Origin: Methylococcaceae bacterium
GTDB lineage: Bacteria > Pseudomonadota > Gammaproteobacteria > Methylococcales > Methylomonadaceae
Reading direction: 5' to 3'
Assembly: GCA_030693065.1 (NCBI GenBank)
Contig: JAUYBL010000009.1
Location: forward strand, 45,471 to 109,470
Length of the DNA stretch: 64,000 nt
Below the pieces are notes generated by a model. The model worked only from the letters and a program-made list of their open reading frames with translations. It ran no database searches and was not told the DNA's origin. Positions within the stretch are counted from its first letter, which is position 1. Each line of letters starts with the position of its first letter. This document shows, one piece after another, positions 1 to 8,601 of this stretch. Position numbers and translations under genes: made by a program.

Positions 1-1008
1 AGCGACGATAAAGAAAGCTTCCTGCCGCCTTTAGAAGAAGGCCGCCCAGTTACCTTAAATGACATCAATGCCATACAACACTTTACCGAACCGCCGCCGC
101 GATATGGCGAAGCCAGTTTGGTAAAATCTTTGGAAGAACACGGCATCGGCCGACCTTCGACCTACGCATCGATTATTTCGACCCTGCAAAATCGCGATTA
201 CGTGACCCTGGATAGCAAGCGTTTCTATCCCACTGATGTCGGCAGAATCGTCAACAAATTCTTGACGGAACATTTCACCAAATACGTCGATTACGACTTC
301 ACCGCCAATCTTGAAGATGAGCTGGATGCCGTATCACGGGGGGAAAAGGACTGGATTCCATTGATGCACGAATTCTGGAAGCCTTTCACCACACTGATCC
401 ATGAGAAAGAAGAAAGCGTGCAGCGTAAAGATGTCACGCAAGAAGCCATCGACGAAAAATGCCCTGAATGTGCCAGTCCGCTGTCTATTCGTCTGGGCAA
501 AAACGGCCGCTTTATTGGCTGCACCAACTACCCGACGTGTTCCTACACCCGCAATCTAAACGACGATGGCGCTGCCAGTAATGAGCCTGAAGTCGTTGAA
601 GGCCGCGTCTGCCCCAAATGCGAATCGCCGTTGGTGCTCAAAACCGGTCGCTACGGCAAATTTATCGGTTGCAGCAACTACCCAAAATGTCGGCACATCG
701 AACCCATCGAAAAACCTGCAGATACCGGCGTTGAATGCCCGCAATGCAAAAAAGGCAGCATCCTCAAACGCAAATCCCGTAACGGCAAAATCTTCTATTC
801 CTGCTCCGAATACCCCAAATGCGACTATGCCCTATGGAATGCGCCGGTCAAAGAAAGCTGCCCGGAATGCAACTGGCCGATACTGACCGTCAAAGAAACC
901 AAACGCCATGGTGTAGAGAAAGTCTGCCCGCAAAAAGACTGCAAATACGCGACACCGTATGAAGGTGATCCGGCGGATGTGCAGGGGCCTAAGGATGTGG
1001 TTGGGTAG
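1..1008 (+). CDS. topA: DNA topoisomerase I, C-terminal part
   Basis: The reading frame is open from base 1, so the 5' part of the gene lies outside the window. The visible part starts near the end of the type IA catalytic core (PPRYGEASLVKSLEEHGIGRPS, shown here only as the motif around 94-160) and ends with four C4 zinc ribbons starting near 460, 610, 736 and 859. The first three have the CPxC...GC.NYPxC pattern of bacterial TopA tails. The enzyme relaxes negative supercoils by cutting one strand through a tyrosine that lies upstream of the window. The zinc ribbons bind single-stranded DNA and RNA polymerase in the family. The fourth ribbon is the most diverged (CPECNWP...CPQKDC). No terminator is evident after the stop. 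Confidence 0.96.
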   Translation, partial: SDDKESFLPPLEEGRPVTLNDINAIQHFTEPPPRYGEASLVKSLEEHGIGRPSTYASIISTLQNRDYVTLDSKRFYPTDVGRIVNKFLTEHFTKYVDYDFTANLEDELDAVSRGEKDWIPLMHEFWKPFTTLIHEKEESVQRKDVTQEAIDEKCPECASPLSIRLGKNGRFIGCTNYPTCSYTRNLNDDGAASNEPEVVEGRVCPKCESPLVLKTGRYGKFIGCSNYPKCRHIEPIEKPADTGVECPQCKKGSILKRKSRNGKIFYSCSEYPKCDYALWNAPVKESCPECNWPILTVKETKRHGVEKVCPQKDCKYATPYEGDPADVQGPKDVVG

Positions 1009-1068
1009 TTGGACAACCGACATACTAATAGAATGGATGTGACTCACAACCTATTACTCTAATTTCAT

Positions 1069-1662
1069 ATGCCAGAAATTTCAGAAACAATACAACTGCT
1101 TCAATACTTGCTTCCTGGCTTTTTAGCAGCATGGATATTCTATGGGCTAACGTCACATTTAAAACCTATCCAGTTCGAAAGAGTTATACAGGCTTTAGTA
1201 TTTACACTAATTATTAATGTCCTTATCGTTCCAACCAAGTGGGCCTTATTGCATATCGGAAACATATTTGCGGTATCGCAATGGAACTCTACTTCAGAAT
1301 TAGTTACATCTGTAATTTTTGCTATTTTGATTGGAGGCTTTCTTTCTCATCTAACGAACAATGATTCATTTCATAGTCGTTTAAGACGTTTTGGATTCAC
1401 CACAAGATCATCACACCCGTCTGAATGGCATGGAGTTCTAAGCCAGCATGAATGGTATGTTGTATTGCATTTTAAAGATGATAAACGCCTACTTGGCTAT
1501 CCTAAGGTTTGGCCTTCAGAACCCGAAAAAGGACATTTCTATATAATGCAACCATCATGGTTAGGCCAAGATGGAACTGGAAGTAATATTGAAGGTTGTG
1601 AAGGAATATTAGTGAATACTTCAGATGTGCGCTGGGTCGAATTTGTAAATAAGGAGAATTAA
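1069..1662 (+). CDS. membrane-anchored protein resembling DUF6338
   Basis: A 197-residue protein with two or three hydrophobic segments in its first 100 residues (about 10-27, 40-60 and 80-100) followed by a soluble tail of about 95 residues. The tail contains WYVVLHFKDDKRLLGYPKVWP, a beta-rich pattern (strand, charged turn, glycine, strand) that I associate with the DUF6338 family; this assignment is from memory of the pattern and is not certain. No function is known to me. The composition is more AT-rich than topA and tsaC on either side, which suggests an insert between two housekeeping genes. It is followed three bases later by a tiny proline-rich gene, probably in the same transcript. 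Confidence 0.6.
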   Translation: MPEISETIQLLQYLLPGFLAAWIFYGLTSHLKPIQFERVIQALVFTLIINVLIVPTKWALLHIGNIFAVSQWNSTSELVTSVIFAILIGGFLSHLTNNDSFHSRLRRFGFTTRSSHPSEWHGVLSQHEWYVVLHFKDDKRLLGYPKVWPSEPEKGHFYIMQPSWLGQDGTGSNIEGCEGILVNTSDVRWVEFVNKEN

Positions 1663-1664
1663 AG

Positions 1665-1805
1665 ATGGCTCAAAATACCCCACCAAACAGAACTCAACCA
1701 CCTAGCCAAAGTCGTAAAGATCAGGCTAACGTTAATCCACCACCTCCAGCAACTCGACCAGAATTGCCTAGAATGCCTGCACCACCATCCAGTAAACAAG
1801 GATAA
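1665..1805 (+). CDS. 46-residue proline-rich small protein
   Basis: ATG at 1665 is preceded by AAGGAG at 1651-1656, eight bases upstream, which is an excellent ribosome binding site lying inside the end of the previous gene. The product (MAQNTPPNRTQPPSQ...) is rich in proline, asparagine, glutamine and serine, has no hydrophobic segment and is predicted to be disordered. The three-base spacing to the DUF6338-like gene suggests translational coupling and a shared role. I do not recognise the family. The alternative is a chance reading frame, but the strong ribosome site argues against that. Confidence 0.6.
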   Translation: MAQNTPPNRTQPPSQSRKDQANVNPPPPATRPELPRMPAPPSSKQG

Positions 1806-1852
1806 GAGCCCAATCAAGGCACTCTTTTCGTCCTCGACACGCCACTAAAGCG

Positions 1853-1877
1853 GCGGATTACGCTCACGTTAATCCGC
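1853..1877. repeat. short dispersed palindrome (GCGGATTA hairpin)
   Basis: GCGGATTA at 1853-1860 and TAATCCGC at 1870-1877 form a hairpin. It lies in the non-coding stretch after the proline-rich gene and is of the intergenic repeat type common in gammaproteobacteria. No T-run follows, so it is not an obvious terminator. Confidence 0.6.
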
Positions 1878-1910
1878 CCTACATATTCATTTTTTGCTTG
1901 GATTCAAATT

Positions 1911-2069
1911 ATGCCAATTATCATCCTACCTATTAACGATGCAATTGATGATCCATTGAATAAGCCAGTTTCTAAACTCGAAAAAAACATAAATAACCTA
2001 AATGCTAAAGTCTGCGAAAAGCCTTCAGAGCAGCATTCACCTAAGAATCACGCTGGCAAGAAACAATAG
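1911..2069 (+). CDS. possible 52-residue small protein
   Basis: An ATG-to-TAG frame encodes MPIIILPINDAIDDPLNK..., with a charged, lysine-rich second half (SKLEKNINNLN). No convincing ribosome binding site precedes it. It fills much of the gap between the hairpin at 1853 and tsaC. It could be a remnant or a chance frame; I list it only because the stretch otherwise holds nothing and the amino acid composition is protein-like. Confidence 0.25.
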   Translation: MPIIILPINDAIDDPLNKPVSKLEKNINNLNAKVCEKPSEQHSPKNHAGKKQ

Positions 2070-2160
2070 AGGCGCTTGATTCAGTTAAGGCCGGAAGATC
2101 AATTGATTGCGAAAGCCTTCATAAATGGCTGGCATCTTGGGGCTCATCAAACAAGAAGTC

Positions 2161-2715
2161 ATGCATAACCTCACCTTCAAAATAACCAACGCCGTCCGCC
2201 ATATCAAAGCTGGCGAAGTCATTGCTTATCCGACAGAAGCAGTTTACGGCTTGGGCTGTGACCCGCTCAACGAATATGCAGTGATGAAACTGCTTAAAAT
2301 CAAACAACGTCCGATTGAAAAAGGGCTGATTCTTATCGCTTCGTCACTGGAACAACTGCACCCTTATTTGGTTCTGGGCCCCACCATTATCGAGCGCGTC
2401 AGCGCCACTTGGCCCGGCCCGGTCACTTGGGTGATTCCGGCACAGCCGTGGGTGCCTAGGTGGCTGACGGGAGATCATGACTCTCTGGCGGTACGTGTCA
2501 CCGCACATCCAATAGCAGCGGCTTTATGCGAGCGCTTCGACGGCCCGTTGGTATCAACCAGCGCCAACCAAACAACACGACCGGCGATTAGATCAGCAAG
2601 AAAATTACTCAAATCCTTTGCAGGCAGTGGTATTTATATCGTGCATGGCGAAGTGGGTGGGTTACGGCGAGAAACAGCTATTTATGATGCAATTACAGGC
2701 CTGCAGTTGCGTTAA
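2161..2715 (+). CDS. tsaC: threonylcarbamoyl-AMP synthase (TsaC/YrdC)
   Basis: Makes L-threonylcarbamoyladenylate from threonine, bicarbonate and ATP, the first step of the t6A37 modification of tRNAs that read ANN codons. The YrdC fold covers the whole protein. Visible signatures are the N-terminal GEVIAYPTEAVYGLGCD block, KxR in LLKIKQRPIEKG, and SLAVRVTAHP followed by PLVSTSANQT, which form the nucleotide and substrate pocket. The ATG at 2161 gives 184 residues, close to the usual short TsaC length of about 185-190; an ATG at 2125 would add 12 residues that do not match the family. It has no Sua5 C-terminal domain. topA-tsaC proximity is common in gammaproteobacteria, here with an accessory insert between. 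Confidence 0.93.
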   Translation: MHNLTFKITNAVRHIKAGEVIAYPTEAVYGLGCDPLNEYAVMKLLKIKQRPIEKGLILIASSLEQLHPYLVLGPTIIERVSATWPGPVTWVIPAQPWVPRWLTGDHDSLAVRVTAHPIAAALCERFDGPLVSTSANQTTRPAIRSARKLLKSFAGSGIYIVHGEVGGLRRETAIYDAITGLQLR

Positions 2716-2738
2716 TCAGGTAAGACTTATAGAAAAAA

Positions 2739-2771
2739 GCGCTGGTAAGTTTAATTTAGGCTTACCAGCGC
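2739..2771 (-). terminator. terminator of the DUF2333-DUF4389 operon
   Basis: An 11-bp perfect stem (GCGCTGGTAAG at 2739-2749 with CTTACCAGCGC at 2761-2771). Read on the minus strand it is followed by a T-run (A-run at 2733-2738), just past the DUF4389 stop. Confidence 0.75.
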
Positions 2772-2780
2772 CAACTCATG

Positions 2781-2806
2781 TAACCGCCTAAAGACGGTTA
2801 TTTTTT
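2781..2806 (+). terminator. terminator of tsaC
   Basis: TAACCG (2781-2786) pairs with CGGTTA (2795-2800) and is followed by TTTTTT (2801-2806). It overlaps the stop codon of the convergent DUF4389 gene. Confidence 0.55.
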
Positions 2807-3112
2807 GACTTCTTTAGATTCGGGTACCGTCAAGTCTGCAGTCATATTCCAGTCAGAGAAAGGAAACGGCAGAGCTTCTGTATTAAAGGTCAGGAATAAC
2901 AGAATGTGATAGGTATAAATTGACAGACTGCGACCAAAATTAAGAATGTTTTGATTGGCTTTGCCAGTCAACAGCGTTGATGCCACCTGCAAAATAATTA
3001 CCGCCCAAATCAGCATTCTGACCAAGCTACCAATGGCGGCAAAAATCAGCATAAAAAAAATGCGTTTCCAGGTACTTAACTGGGTCAGGTTATAGTTGAT
3101 TTGCTCTTCCAT
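2798..3112 (-). CDS. DUF4389 membrane protein
   Basis: A 104-residue inner-membrane protein. Two long hydrophobic stretches (about residues 18-50, FFMLIFAAIGSLVRMLIWAV onward, and a weaker one at 65-80) are followed by a polar tail ending ESKEVKK. The pattern NYNLTQLSTWKRIFFMLIF and YTYHILLFLTFNTEALPFPF is typical of DUF4389 proteins, whose function is unknown. It lies seven bases downstream of the DUF2333 gene on the same strand, so the two are probably co-transcribed and may form one membrane complex. The operon ends in the strong hairpin at 2739-2771. Confidence 0.85.
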   Translation of the reverse strand: MEEQINYNLTQLSTWKRIFFMLIFAAIGSLVRMLIWAVIILQVASTLLTGKANQNILNFGRSLSIYTYHILLFLTFNTEALPFPFSDWNMTADLTVPESKEVKK

Positions 3113-3119
3113 ACTCGCA

Positions 3120-4145
3120 TTACCCCCGGTTCATAATGTCGCGCAAATCCAGCGCAGCTGCGTTGGCACGAGCAATGTGGTTAGCTAAGGTCAACGAATA
3201 GTTAGCAAACAAGCCGAAACCGCTACCGTCCAACACCATCGGGCTCAACGTTGGCATCAAGGCACTTTCCAGCTCTCTAATCATGATGTCGACGGTACGC
3301 ATCGCACGTTTATCATTCAAGATGTCCGCAAAGTCATGTTTGATGGCTCTTAAAATATGCAGCAATGCCCAACTGGCGCCACGCGCCTCATAAAATATGT
3401 CGTCTATCTCTAACCAGGTAATTTTAACGCCCGATGAACCTTTTTGATCAGCGGCTTGTTTTTCAAGTTCGGTAAGACCTGGGCCATAGTTACCGGCAGC
3501 GCTGCTGGCACTTAAGCGCGTTGACAAATCGCCTAACCGTTTAATAACAACCTCAGTGTATTGCCACAGGTTGTCGGCACGAGCATAAAACTGCGCTTTT
3601 TTGACTGGGCCACCAAATTTTTGCAGTCGCTCCATGTATTTATGCAGGGATTCAACACCCTTTTCATATTCGGCTTCAGTTGATGGCAATGCCCAAGAAT
3701 TGTGCTCATAGTAAAAATACGGTTCGGCAGTTGCCAAATCGGCATCTTGTTCTGATTGCGACTGATCTCTAGCAAAATGGTTTCTTAAGGCGGTGGTTGC
3801 GTCGCGCAGCATAACTAAGGCACCGAATTCCCAGTTGGAAATATTGTCCAAAAATACGCCCGGAGGTGCGACATCATTGGTGATGTAACCGCCGCTTTTA
3901 TGCAGCAACACTTCAGCAATATGCGCCAAGGTATTGGTGTAGGTATATCCCAGCGGGATATTTTCTGTGCTGTGGGTTTCTTCAGCACGTTTCAGGGCTT
4001 CGTCTTGAATGTTAAATTGACCTGGTTCACTGCCCCACCAGGCTCCAAGAATGAATAAGACAATAGCTACGATGAGAAGAAAGACACCAAATCCCCAAAG
4101 AATGCCTTTGGATTTTATATCGTTAAGTTGTTCACTTGCCGCCAT
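3120..4145 (-). CDS. DUF2333 family membrane-anchored protein
   Basis: A 341-residue protein with a single N-terminal transmembrane helix (about residues 15-37, GVFLLIVAIVLFILGAWWG) and a large periplasmic helical domain. DUF2333 members are this size and have this topology; they occur across gammaproteobacteria and have no established function. The motif WEFGALVMLRDATTALRNHFARDQS and the C-terminal HIARANAAALDLRDIMNRG are family-like. It is the first gene of a two-gene operon with the DUF4389 gene and diverges from nothing on its 5' side other than the tail of xerC. Confidence 0.88.
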   Translation of the reverse strand: MAASEQLNDIKSKGILWGFGVFLLIVAIVLFILGAWWGSEPGQFNIQDEALKRAEETHSTENIPLGYTYTNTLAHIAEVLLHKSGGYITNDVAPPGVFLDNISNWEFGALVMLRDATTALRNHFARDQSQSEQDADLATAEPYFYYEHNSWALPSTEAEYEKGVESLHKYMERLQKFGGPVKKAQFYARADNLWQYTEVVIKRLGDLSTRLSASSAAGNYGPGLTELEKQAADQKGSSGVKITWLEIDDIFYEARGASWALLHILRAIKHDFADILNDKRAMRTVDIMIRELESALMPTLSPMVLDGSGFGLFANYSLTLANHIARANAAALDLRDIMNRG

Positions 4146-4256
4146 TACCGGAGTCCTGTAAAGAAGTTTGTCTATGTAAAAACAGAGGGATTTTTGATCT
4201 TAAAAGTGGCGCCATGTTAGCATGGTTTTTGTGGTTTTTGCTTATGACACAAAACG

Positions 4257-5165
4257 CTACCCAGGTTTTTTTTGGGCTCGAGGATGAGCTTTATCATAGA
4301 CATCAGCAAGATGCTGAAAGTCTAAATGGGTATAGATTTGCGTGGTGCTAATATTGCTGTGCCCAAGTAAATCTTGCACAGCTCTTAAATCTTGACTCGA
4401 CTCAAGCAAATGACTGGCAAAAGAATGTCTAAGCATATGCGGATAAACATGTTCGTCCAGGCCTTTTTTCTTACACCACAACGTCAATCTAGCTTCGACA
4501 CTGCGCTGGCTTAAACGACTGCCACGATTAGACGTAAATATTGCAGATTCGCTGGTTGGCACCATCTTGCCACGCACTGCCAACCACTTTTGCAAGGCAC
4601 TAATCGCCTTGCTACCGATCGGTAACAACCTGGATTTGCCACCTTTACCCAATCGAACAATCATTGATTGATCAGACAAATCCACGTCGGTCAGATTGAG
4701 CGCCGTCAACTCGCTTAGTCGCAACCCGGATGAATAAAACAACTCAAACATCGCTATATCACGAATTTCCAGCACCGAGTCAGTGCCAGCATCTAACAAA
4801 CCGTTGATTTGATCGACATCAAGAATTTTCGGTAACCGCCTCGCCTGCTTGGGTGCGCGTACTGGTTTGGCAGGGTTATTTGCAACCAGGCCGTTTTTAA
4901 GCTGGTAATTATAAAAACTTCGGATTGCCGACAGTTCACGCTGCAGACTTTTACTGGCAATGCCTTGGCGATGGCGGTTGGCGATATGCCCTCGCACATC
5001 GCTTTGTGTTACATCCAGCCATTGCTCTATTGCTTTGTCAGCACAGTATTGAACGAATTGTTTCATATCTCGTTGATAACTCTGCACTGTATGAGGCGAT
5101 GCGCGTTTTTCAACGGTGAGCTGAGTAAAATAATCAGCCAGCACCCGTTCGGCATCAGGTGTCAT
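4257..5165 (-). CDS. xerC: site-specific tyrosine recombinase XerC
   Basis: Works with XerD at dif to resolve chromosome dimers at division. The 302-residue protein has the N-terminal SAM-like DNA-binding domain (about 5-90, SPHTVQSYQRDMKQF) and the catalytic domain (about 110-295). All catalytic residues are visible: Arg in SGLRLSEL, Lys in GKGGKSR, His and Arg in HMLRHSFA, His in LLGHSNIS and the nucleophile Tyr in TQIYTHLD. Length matches the family. The start overlaps the end of the DUF484 gene by 11 bases, so it is translationally coupled as the last gene of the lysA-dapF-DUF484-xerC operon, the same order as in many gammaproteobacteria. Confidence 0.96.
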   Translation of the reverse strand: MTPDAERVLADYFTQLTVEKRASPHTVQSYQRDMKQFVQYCADKAIEQWLDVTQSDVRGHIANRHRQGIASKSLQRELSAIRSFYNYQLKNGLVANNPAKPVRAPKQARRLPKILDVDQINGLLDAGTDSVLEIRDIAMFELFYSSGLRLSELTALNLTDVDLSDQSMIVRLGKGGKSRLLPIGSKAISALQKWLAVRGKMVPTSESAIFTSNRGSRLSQRSVEARLTLWCKKKGLDEHVYPHMLRHSFASHLLESSQDLRAVQDLLGHSNISTTQIYTHLDFQHLADVYDKAHPRAQKKPG

Positions 5166-5847
5166 GCTGGCCTTGCTGCATCAGGGTAATCAATCGGGTA
5201 CCGATGATTTCGCCCATTTGGGTTAAAAATAAATGTCCCATGCTGTAATGAAAGCGCCCTTCTTCCCGGCTACCGATGGCAAGAATGCCTTCCAGCTCAG
5301 TAAACAACAACGGAATAATCGCGCAAGATTTAACTTCTGGTGCCAATTCGCCAAATAACACGCGTGCTTGGGCTAAGGTCGGGCGACCGCATTTGGGCTG
5401 ATTTGCCGCCAATTCTTTAGCGAATGGTTCAAGATCAGCACTGCCCGGCTCGATAAACAGATTGCCGATAGCCGAATCAGCATTGGCTTTAATAATGCGC
5501 ACCGCCACAAAGTCAGTTAAAAAATAATCCGACAACACGCTATCCAGATTGGCAACCGCTTCTTCCAAGTTGGTTGAATCAAGTAAAGCCAGCGTCAACT
5601 GATGCATACGACTAAACGAAGCATCGTTATCACGTGCTATGTCAATCAACGCAGTCAGCTGATTTTCCATTTCATGATGCCGACTTCTAAAAATTTCCAA
5701 CTGCTTTGAAATCAGCGAAATTGCACTGCCGCTGGGATGCGGAATACTCAGCTTTTCCAATAAATGTAAATGTTCATGAAAAAAATCAGGATGTTGCAGT
5801 AAAAACTGCTCCACCTGTTCTGATGTTAAAGACTGTTGTTCGCTCAT
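5155..5847 (-). CDS. DUF484 family protein (GAF-like)
   Basis: A 230-residue protein of the DUF484 family, always found between dapF and xerC in this class; biochemical role unknown. It has an N-terminal helical motif ([22 protein letters not shown], residues about 12-33), a coiled region with [24 protein letters not shown], and a GAF-like sensory fold from about residue 75 to the end. Start ATG overlaps the dapF stop by four bases (ATGA), and its stop overlaps xerC. The context suggests a link to cell-wall or chromosome segregation control, but that is inference. Confidence 0.93.
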   Translation of the reverse strand: MSEQQSLTSEQVEQFLLQHPDFFHEHLHLLEKLSIPHPSGSAISLISKQLEIFRSRHHEMENQLTALIDIARDNDASFSRMHQLTLALLDSTNLEEAVANLDSVLSDYFLTDFVAVRIIKANADSAIGNLFIEPGSADLEPFAKELAANQPKCGRPTLAQARVLFGELAPEVKSCAIIPLLFTELEGILAIGSREEGRFHYSMGHLFLTQMGEIIGTRLITLMQQGQHDT

Positions 5848-6671
5848 AACTCTATTTGTCCATCAAAAACAGAAACTGCGGGACCGGTCATCAACACGGG
5901 TTCACCGCGACCAGCCCAGCTTATTTTTAAATGCCCGCCCGGCAATTCAGCAGTCACATCATGATCCAGCTGATTTTGCTCGATACCGATAACCACAGCT
6001 GCACAAGCACCGCTACCGCAAGCCAGGGTTTCAGCGGCACCACGTTCATATACACGCAACTTGATATGCTGCCGATCGACCACCTGCATAAAACCAATAT
6101 TGGCCCGTTCGGGGAAAAAGGCATGGCTTTCTAAAGCCTGACCAACCTCAGATACCGACGCAGTCTTTATATCATTGACATGAATAACCGCATGGGGATT
6201 ACCCATGGACACTGCGCCAAAGGCTCGTTCTTTGTCATTCACCACAACAGTATAAAAACGCGATTCCTGCTCGGCCAATACCGGTATTTCAGCGGGTTTA
6301 TGTCTCGGCACGCCCATATTTACGGTGATCAAACCATCCGCATCAAAGCGCAATAATAACTGCCCGGCATTGGTATCAACGCGAATTTCATCTTTATCAG
6401 ATAAATGTTTATCGCGCACAAAGCGGGCAAAACAGCGCGCGCCGTTACCGCATTGATCAACTTCGCTGCCGTCGGCATTAAAAATTCGATATTTGAAATC
6501 AGCATTATCAGAGACTGGTTTTTCTACCAATAACAGCTGGTCAAAACCCACGCCAAAATGCCGATCGGATAAGCGCTGAACTTGCTCAGGAGCTAAATCT
6601 ATCTGCTGATTAATGGCATCAATAACCATAAAGTCATTGCCTAGCCCGTGCATTTTGGTGAAATTGATCAT
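5844..6671 (-). CDS. dapF: diaminopimelate epimerase
   Basis: Interconverts LL- and meso-diaminopimelate, the last step before meso-DAP is used for peptidoglycan or decarboxylated to lysine. The 275-residue protein has the two pseudo-symmetric halves of the family. The two catalytic cysteines are visible in the motifs DQCGNGARC (about residue 73) and LACGSGACA (about residue 218), with the N-terminal [14 protein letters not shown] signature. It follows lysA by 19 bases, so substrate-sharing enzymes sit side by side. Nothing unusual. Confidence 0.97.
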   Translation of the reverse strand: MINFTKMHGLGNDFMVIDAINQQIDLAPEQVQRLSDRHFGVGFDQLLLVEKPVSDNADFKYRIFNADGSEVDQCGNGARCFARFVRDKHLSDKDEIRVDTNAGQLLLRFDADGLITVNMGVPRHKPAEIPVLAEQESRFYTVVVNDKERAFGAVSMGNPHAVIHVNDIKTASVSEVGQALESHAFFPERANIGFMQVVDRQHIKLRVYERGAAETLACGSGACAAVVIGIEQNQLDHDVTAELPGGHLKISWAGRGEPVLMTGPAVSVFDGQIEL

Positions 6672-6690
6672 AGTGTTTGGTTGTTAATGC

Positions 6691-7938
6691 TCAAGGTAAT
6701 AAATGTTCGCCAGCCCAAAGCTGGGCAATGGTTTCTCGTTCACGGATAAGGTGGATTTGATCGACGTCGACCATCACCTCTGCCACCCGTGGCCTGGAAT
6801 TGTAGTTAGAACTCATACTAAAACCATAAGCACCTGATGAACGGATCGCCAACAAATCGCCCTGCGCAAGTTGTAATTCCCGGTCTTTAGCTAAAAAATC
6901 ACCGGTTTCACAAACCGGACCGACAATATCCCAATGCTCTGCATCGCTGCTGCTTTGCTTATTTACAGGAATAACTTCCTGCCAGGCACTATAAAGAGAA
7001 GGCCGCACCAAATCGTTCATGGCCGCATCGACGATAGCAAAGTTTTTGTTTTCGGTAGGCTTAAGGTACTCAACCTGCGTTACTAAAATACCGGCGTTAC
7101 CGACAATCGCCCGGCCCGGCTCCAGCAATACCTCAACATTACTGTCACCCAGGCGTTGTAACACAGCACTGATGTAATCGGCGGGTTCCGGCGGTTGCTC
7201 GTCTTTATAGCGAATGCCTAAGCCGCCGCCCAAATCCAAATGATGCAGATGTATACCTTCGGCTTTCAGGGTTTCCACCAGCGCCAGCACTTTATCGAGC
7301 GCATCTAAAAATGGCCGGGTTTCAGTGAGTTGCGAGCCGATATGGCAATCGATACCAACAACGTTGATATTTGGCATTGCCGCTGCACGACGGTATTCAT
7401 GCACAGCTTGATTAATGTCGATGCCGAATTTATTTTCTTTTAGCCCGGTAGAAATATACGGATGCGTTTTGGCATCCACATCCGGGTTAACCCGAAACGA
7501 TACCGGCGCAATCACGCCCAGCTGTTCGGCTAAGAGATTAAGCCTATCCAGCTCTCCGCTCACTTCGACATTAAAACAACGAATTCCAAGTTTTAACGCT
7601 GCCAGCAATTCATCTTCACGCTTGCCAACGCCGGAAAACACAATTTTCTTGGCATCGCCGCCAGCCGCCAACACACGCTCCAGCTCACCCAACGACACAA
7701 TATCAAAACCCGACCCCAACCGCGCCAGCACATTAAGAATGGCGATATTGGAATTGGCTTTTACTGCGTAGCAAATTAAATGCGGATGCGTGCCAAAGGC
7801 TTGATCAAACGCCTGCCAATGCCTTGCCAGCGTGGCTCGGGAGTAGATATAACAAGGACTGCCAACTTTATAAACAATGTCTTGCACGGCAACGTCTTCG
7901 GCAAAAAGCTCGTTGTCGCGGTAATTAAAATAATCCAT
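6691..7938 (-). CDS. lysA: diaminopimelate decarboxylase
   Basis: Decarboxylates meso-diaminopimelate to L-lysine with pyridoxal phosphate. The start at 7938 (MDYFNYRDNELFAEDV) gives 415 residues, the normal length; the frame is open further upstream but that part overlaps lptM in another frame and does not match LysA. The alanine racemase-type barrel carries the PLP lysine in CYAVKANSN. Other signatures are HIGSQLTE, HLDLGGGLGIRY, EPGRAIVGNAG and GPVCETGDFL with the active-site cysteine contributed across the dimer. It begins two bases after the lptM stop (TAACATG), so lptM, lysA and dapF are one transcript. Confidence 0.97.
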   Translation of the reverse strand: MDYFNYRDNELFAEDVAVQDIVYKVGSPCYIYSRATLARHWQAFDQAFGTHPHLICYAVKANSNIAILNVLARLGSGFDIVSLGELERVLAAGGDAKKIVFSGVGKREDELLAALKLGIRCFNVEVSGELDRLNLLAEQLGVIAPVSFRVNPDVDAKTHPYISTGLKENKFGIDINQAVHEYRRAAAMPNINVVGIDCHIGSQLTETRPFLDALDKVLALVETLKAEGIHLHHLDLGGGLGIRYKDEQPPEPADYISAVLQRLGDSNVEVLLEPGRAIVGNAGILVTQVEYLKPTENKNFAIVDAAMNDLVRPSLYSAWQEVIPVNKQSSSDAEHWDIVGPVCETGDFLAKDRELQLAQGDLLAIRSSGAYGFSMSSNYNSRPRVAEVMVDVDQIHLIRERETIAQLWAGEHLLP

Positions 7939-7939
7939 G

Positions 7940-8083
7940 TTATTGATTTTTTTGCGGTTCAGGTTTGGCAGGTTGCACACCATTTGCAGGCGCATTTTTA
8001 TCGGGCAAATACAGCGGACCGGGCTGGCCGCAACCAACTACAACCGCGCTGAGTAACAACAATGTCAATGTTTTGTATTTCAT
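7940..8083 (-). CDS. lptM: LPS translocon maturation lipoprotein LptM (YifL-type)
   Basis: A 47-residue lipoprotein. The start MKYKTLTLLLLSAVVVGCG gives a signal peptide with a lipobox ending at Cys18, followed directly by GQPGPLYLPDK, the conserved segment of LptM. In E. coli, LptM mimics LPS binding and helps LptD fold in the outer membrane; that role is taken from the family. The remaining tail is proline- and lysine-rich and disordered. The position before lysA-dapF is the expected one. It is too short for a standard length cutoff and is easily missed. Confidence 0.92.
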   Translation of the reverse strand: MKYKTLTLLLLSAVVVGCGQPGPLYLPDKNAPANGVQPAKPEPQKNQ

Positions 8084-8324
8084 TTGGTTCACTGCTTAAA
8101 AAGGGCCAAAAACGTTCATATCATAAGCGCAAACCGGCTGAAAGGCATTACACCATTTGTTGATTAAACAATGATCGAATAACCAATCAACCCCCAGCAA
8201 TATCTAAATAAAAGATACATGACTCTAAAATAGTCATTTTATTGAAGATCAAATTCTCTTTACCATGATCACAGGTGAGCAATAGTTGATTTGCGACGCC
8301 AATTATCAGAAGGAGTTTTTTAGG

Positions 8325-8507
8325 GTGCCGAACACAAGAAATCACACTGATGACCGATTGAAAGCAGAAATAGCCAATACCATCGCTAACATGCTGCAAG
8401 AAATCAAATTCGGATCGATTGAAATTATTGTTCACGAAAACCGGGTGGTGCAAATAGAACGCAAAGAAAAACTGCGTTTCGATAACAAAGCAACATCAAG
8501 TAAGTAA
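8325..8507 (+). CDS. YezD-like (DUF2292) small protein
   Basis: A 60-residue protein with the DUF2292 pattern: a helix (EIANTIANMLQEIKFGSIEI) followed by IIVHENRVVQIERKEKLRF, a beta hairpin. I chose the GTG at 8325 because AAGGAG at 8310-8315 sits nine bases upstream; the frame is open to an earlier TTG at 8286, but no ribosome site supports it. The function of this family is unknown. It is often seen beside sulfur assimilation genes, and here it is the first gene of the sulfur island, directly before the porin and the sulfate transporter. I infer a role in sulfur assimilation control. Confidence 0.78.
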   Translation: MPNTRNHTDDRLKAEIANTIANMLQEIKFGSIEIIVHENRVVQIERKEKLRFDNKATSSK

Positions 8508-8544
8508 CCATTACTTCGGTGTTCCGTTAAAAACCAAATTTTCA

Positions 8545-8585
8545 GTGCACTAAAAATGCCTGACCGGACCACCGGAAGTAAGCAC
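8545..8585 (+). promoter_or_regulatory. candidate structured leader motif, copy A
   Basis: Between the YezD-like gene and the porin. CTGACCGGACCACCGGA at 8560-8576 contains CCGG-ACCA-CCGG, a four-pair stem with a four-base loop, enclosed by GTGC (8545-8548) and GCAC (8582-8585), which are complementary. The core matches copy B at 18564-18581 in 16 of 18 positions. It lies 16 bases before the porin start, so it could affect translation. Function is inferred. Confidence 0.5.
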
Positions 8586-8601
8586 AAAATTAGGACAAAC
8601 C

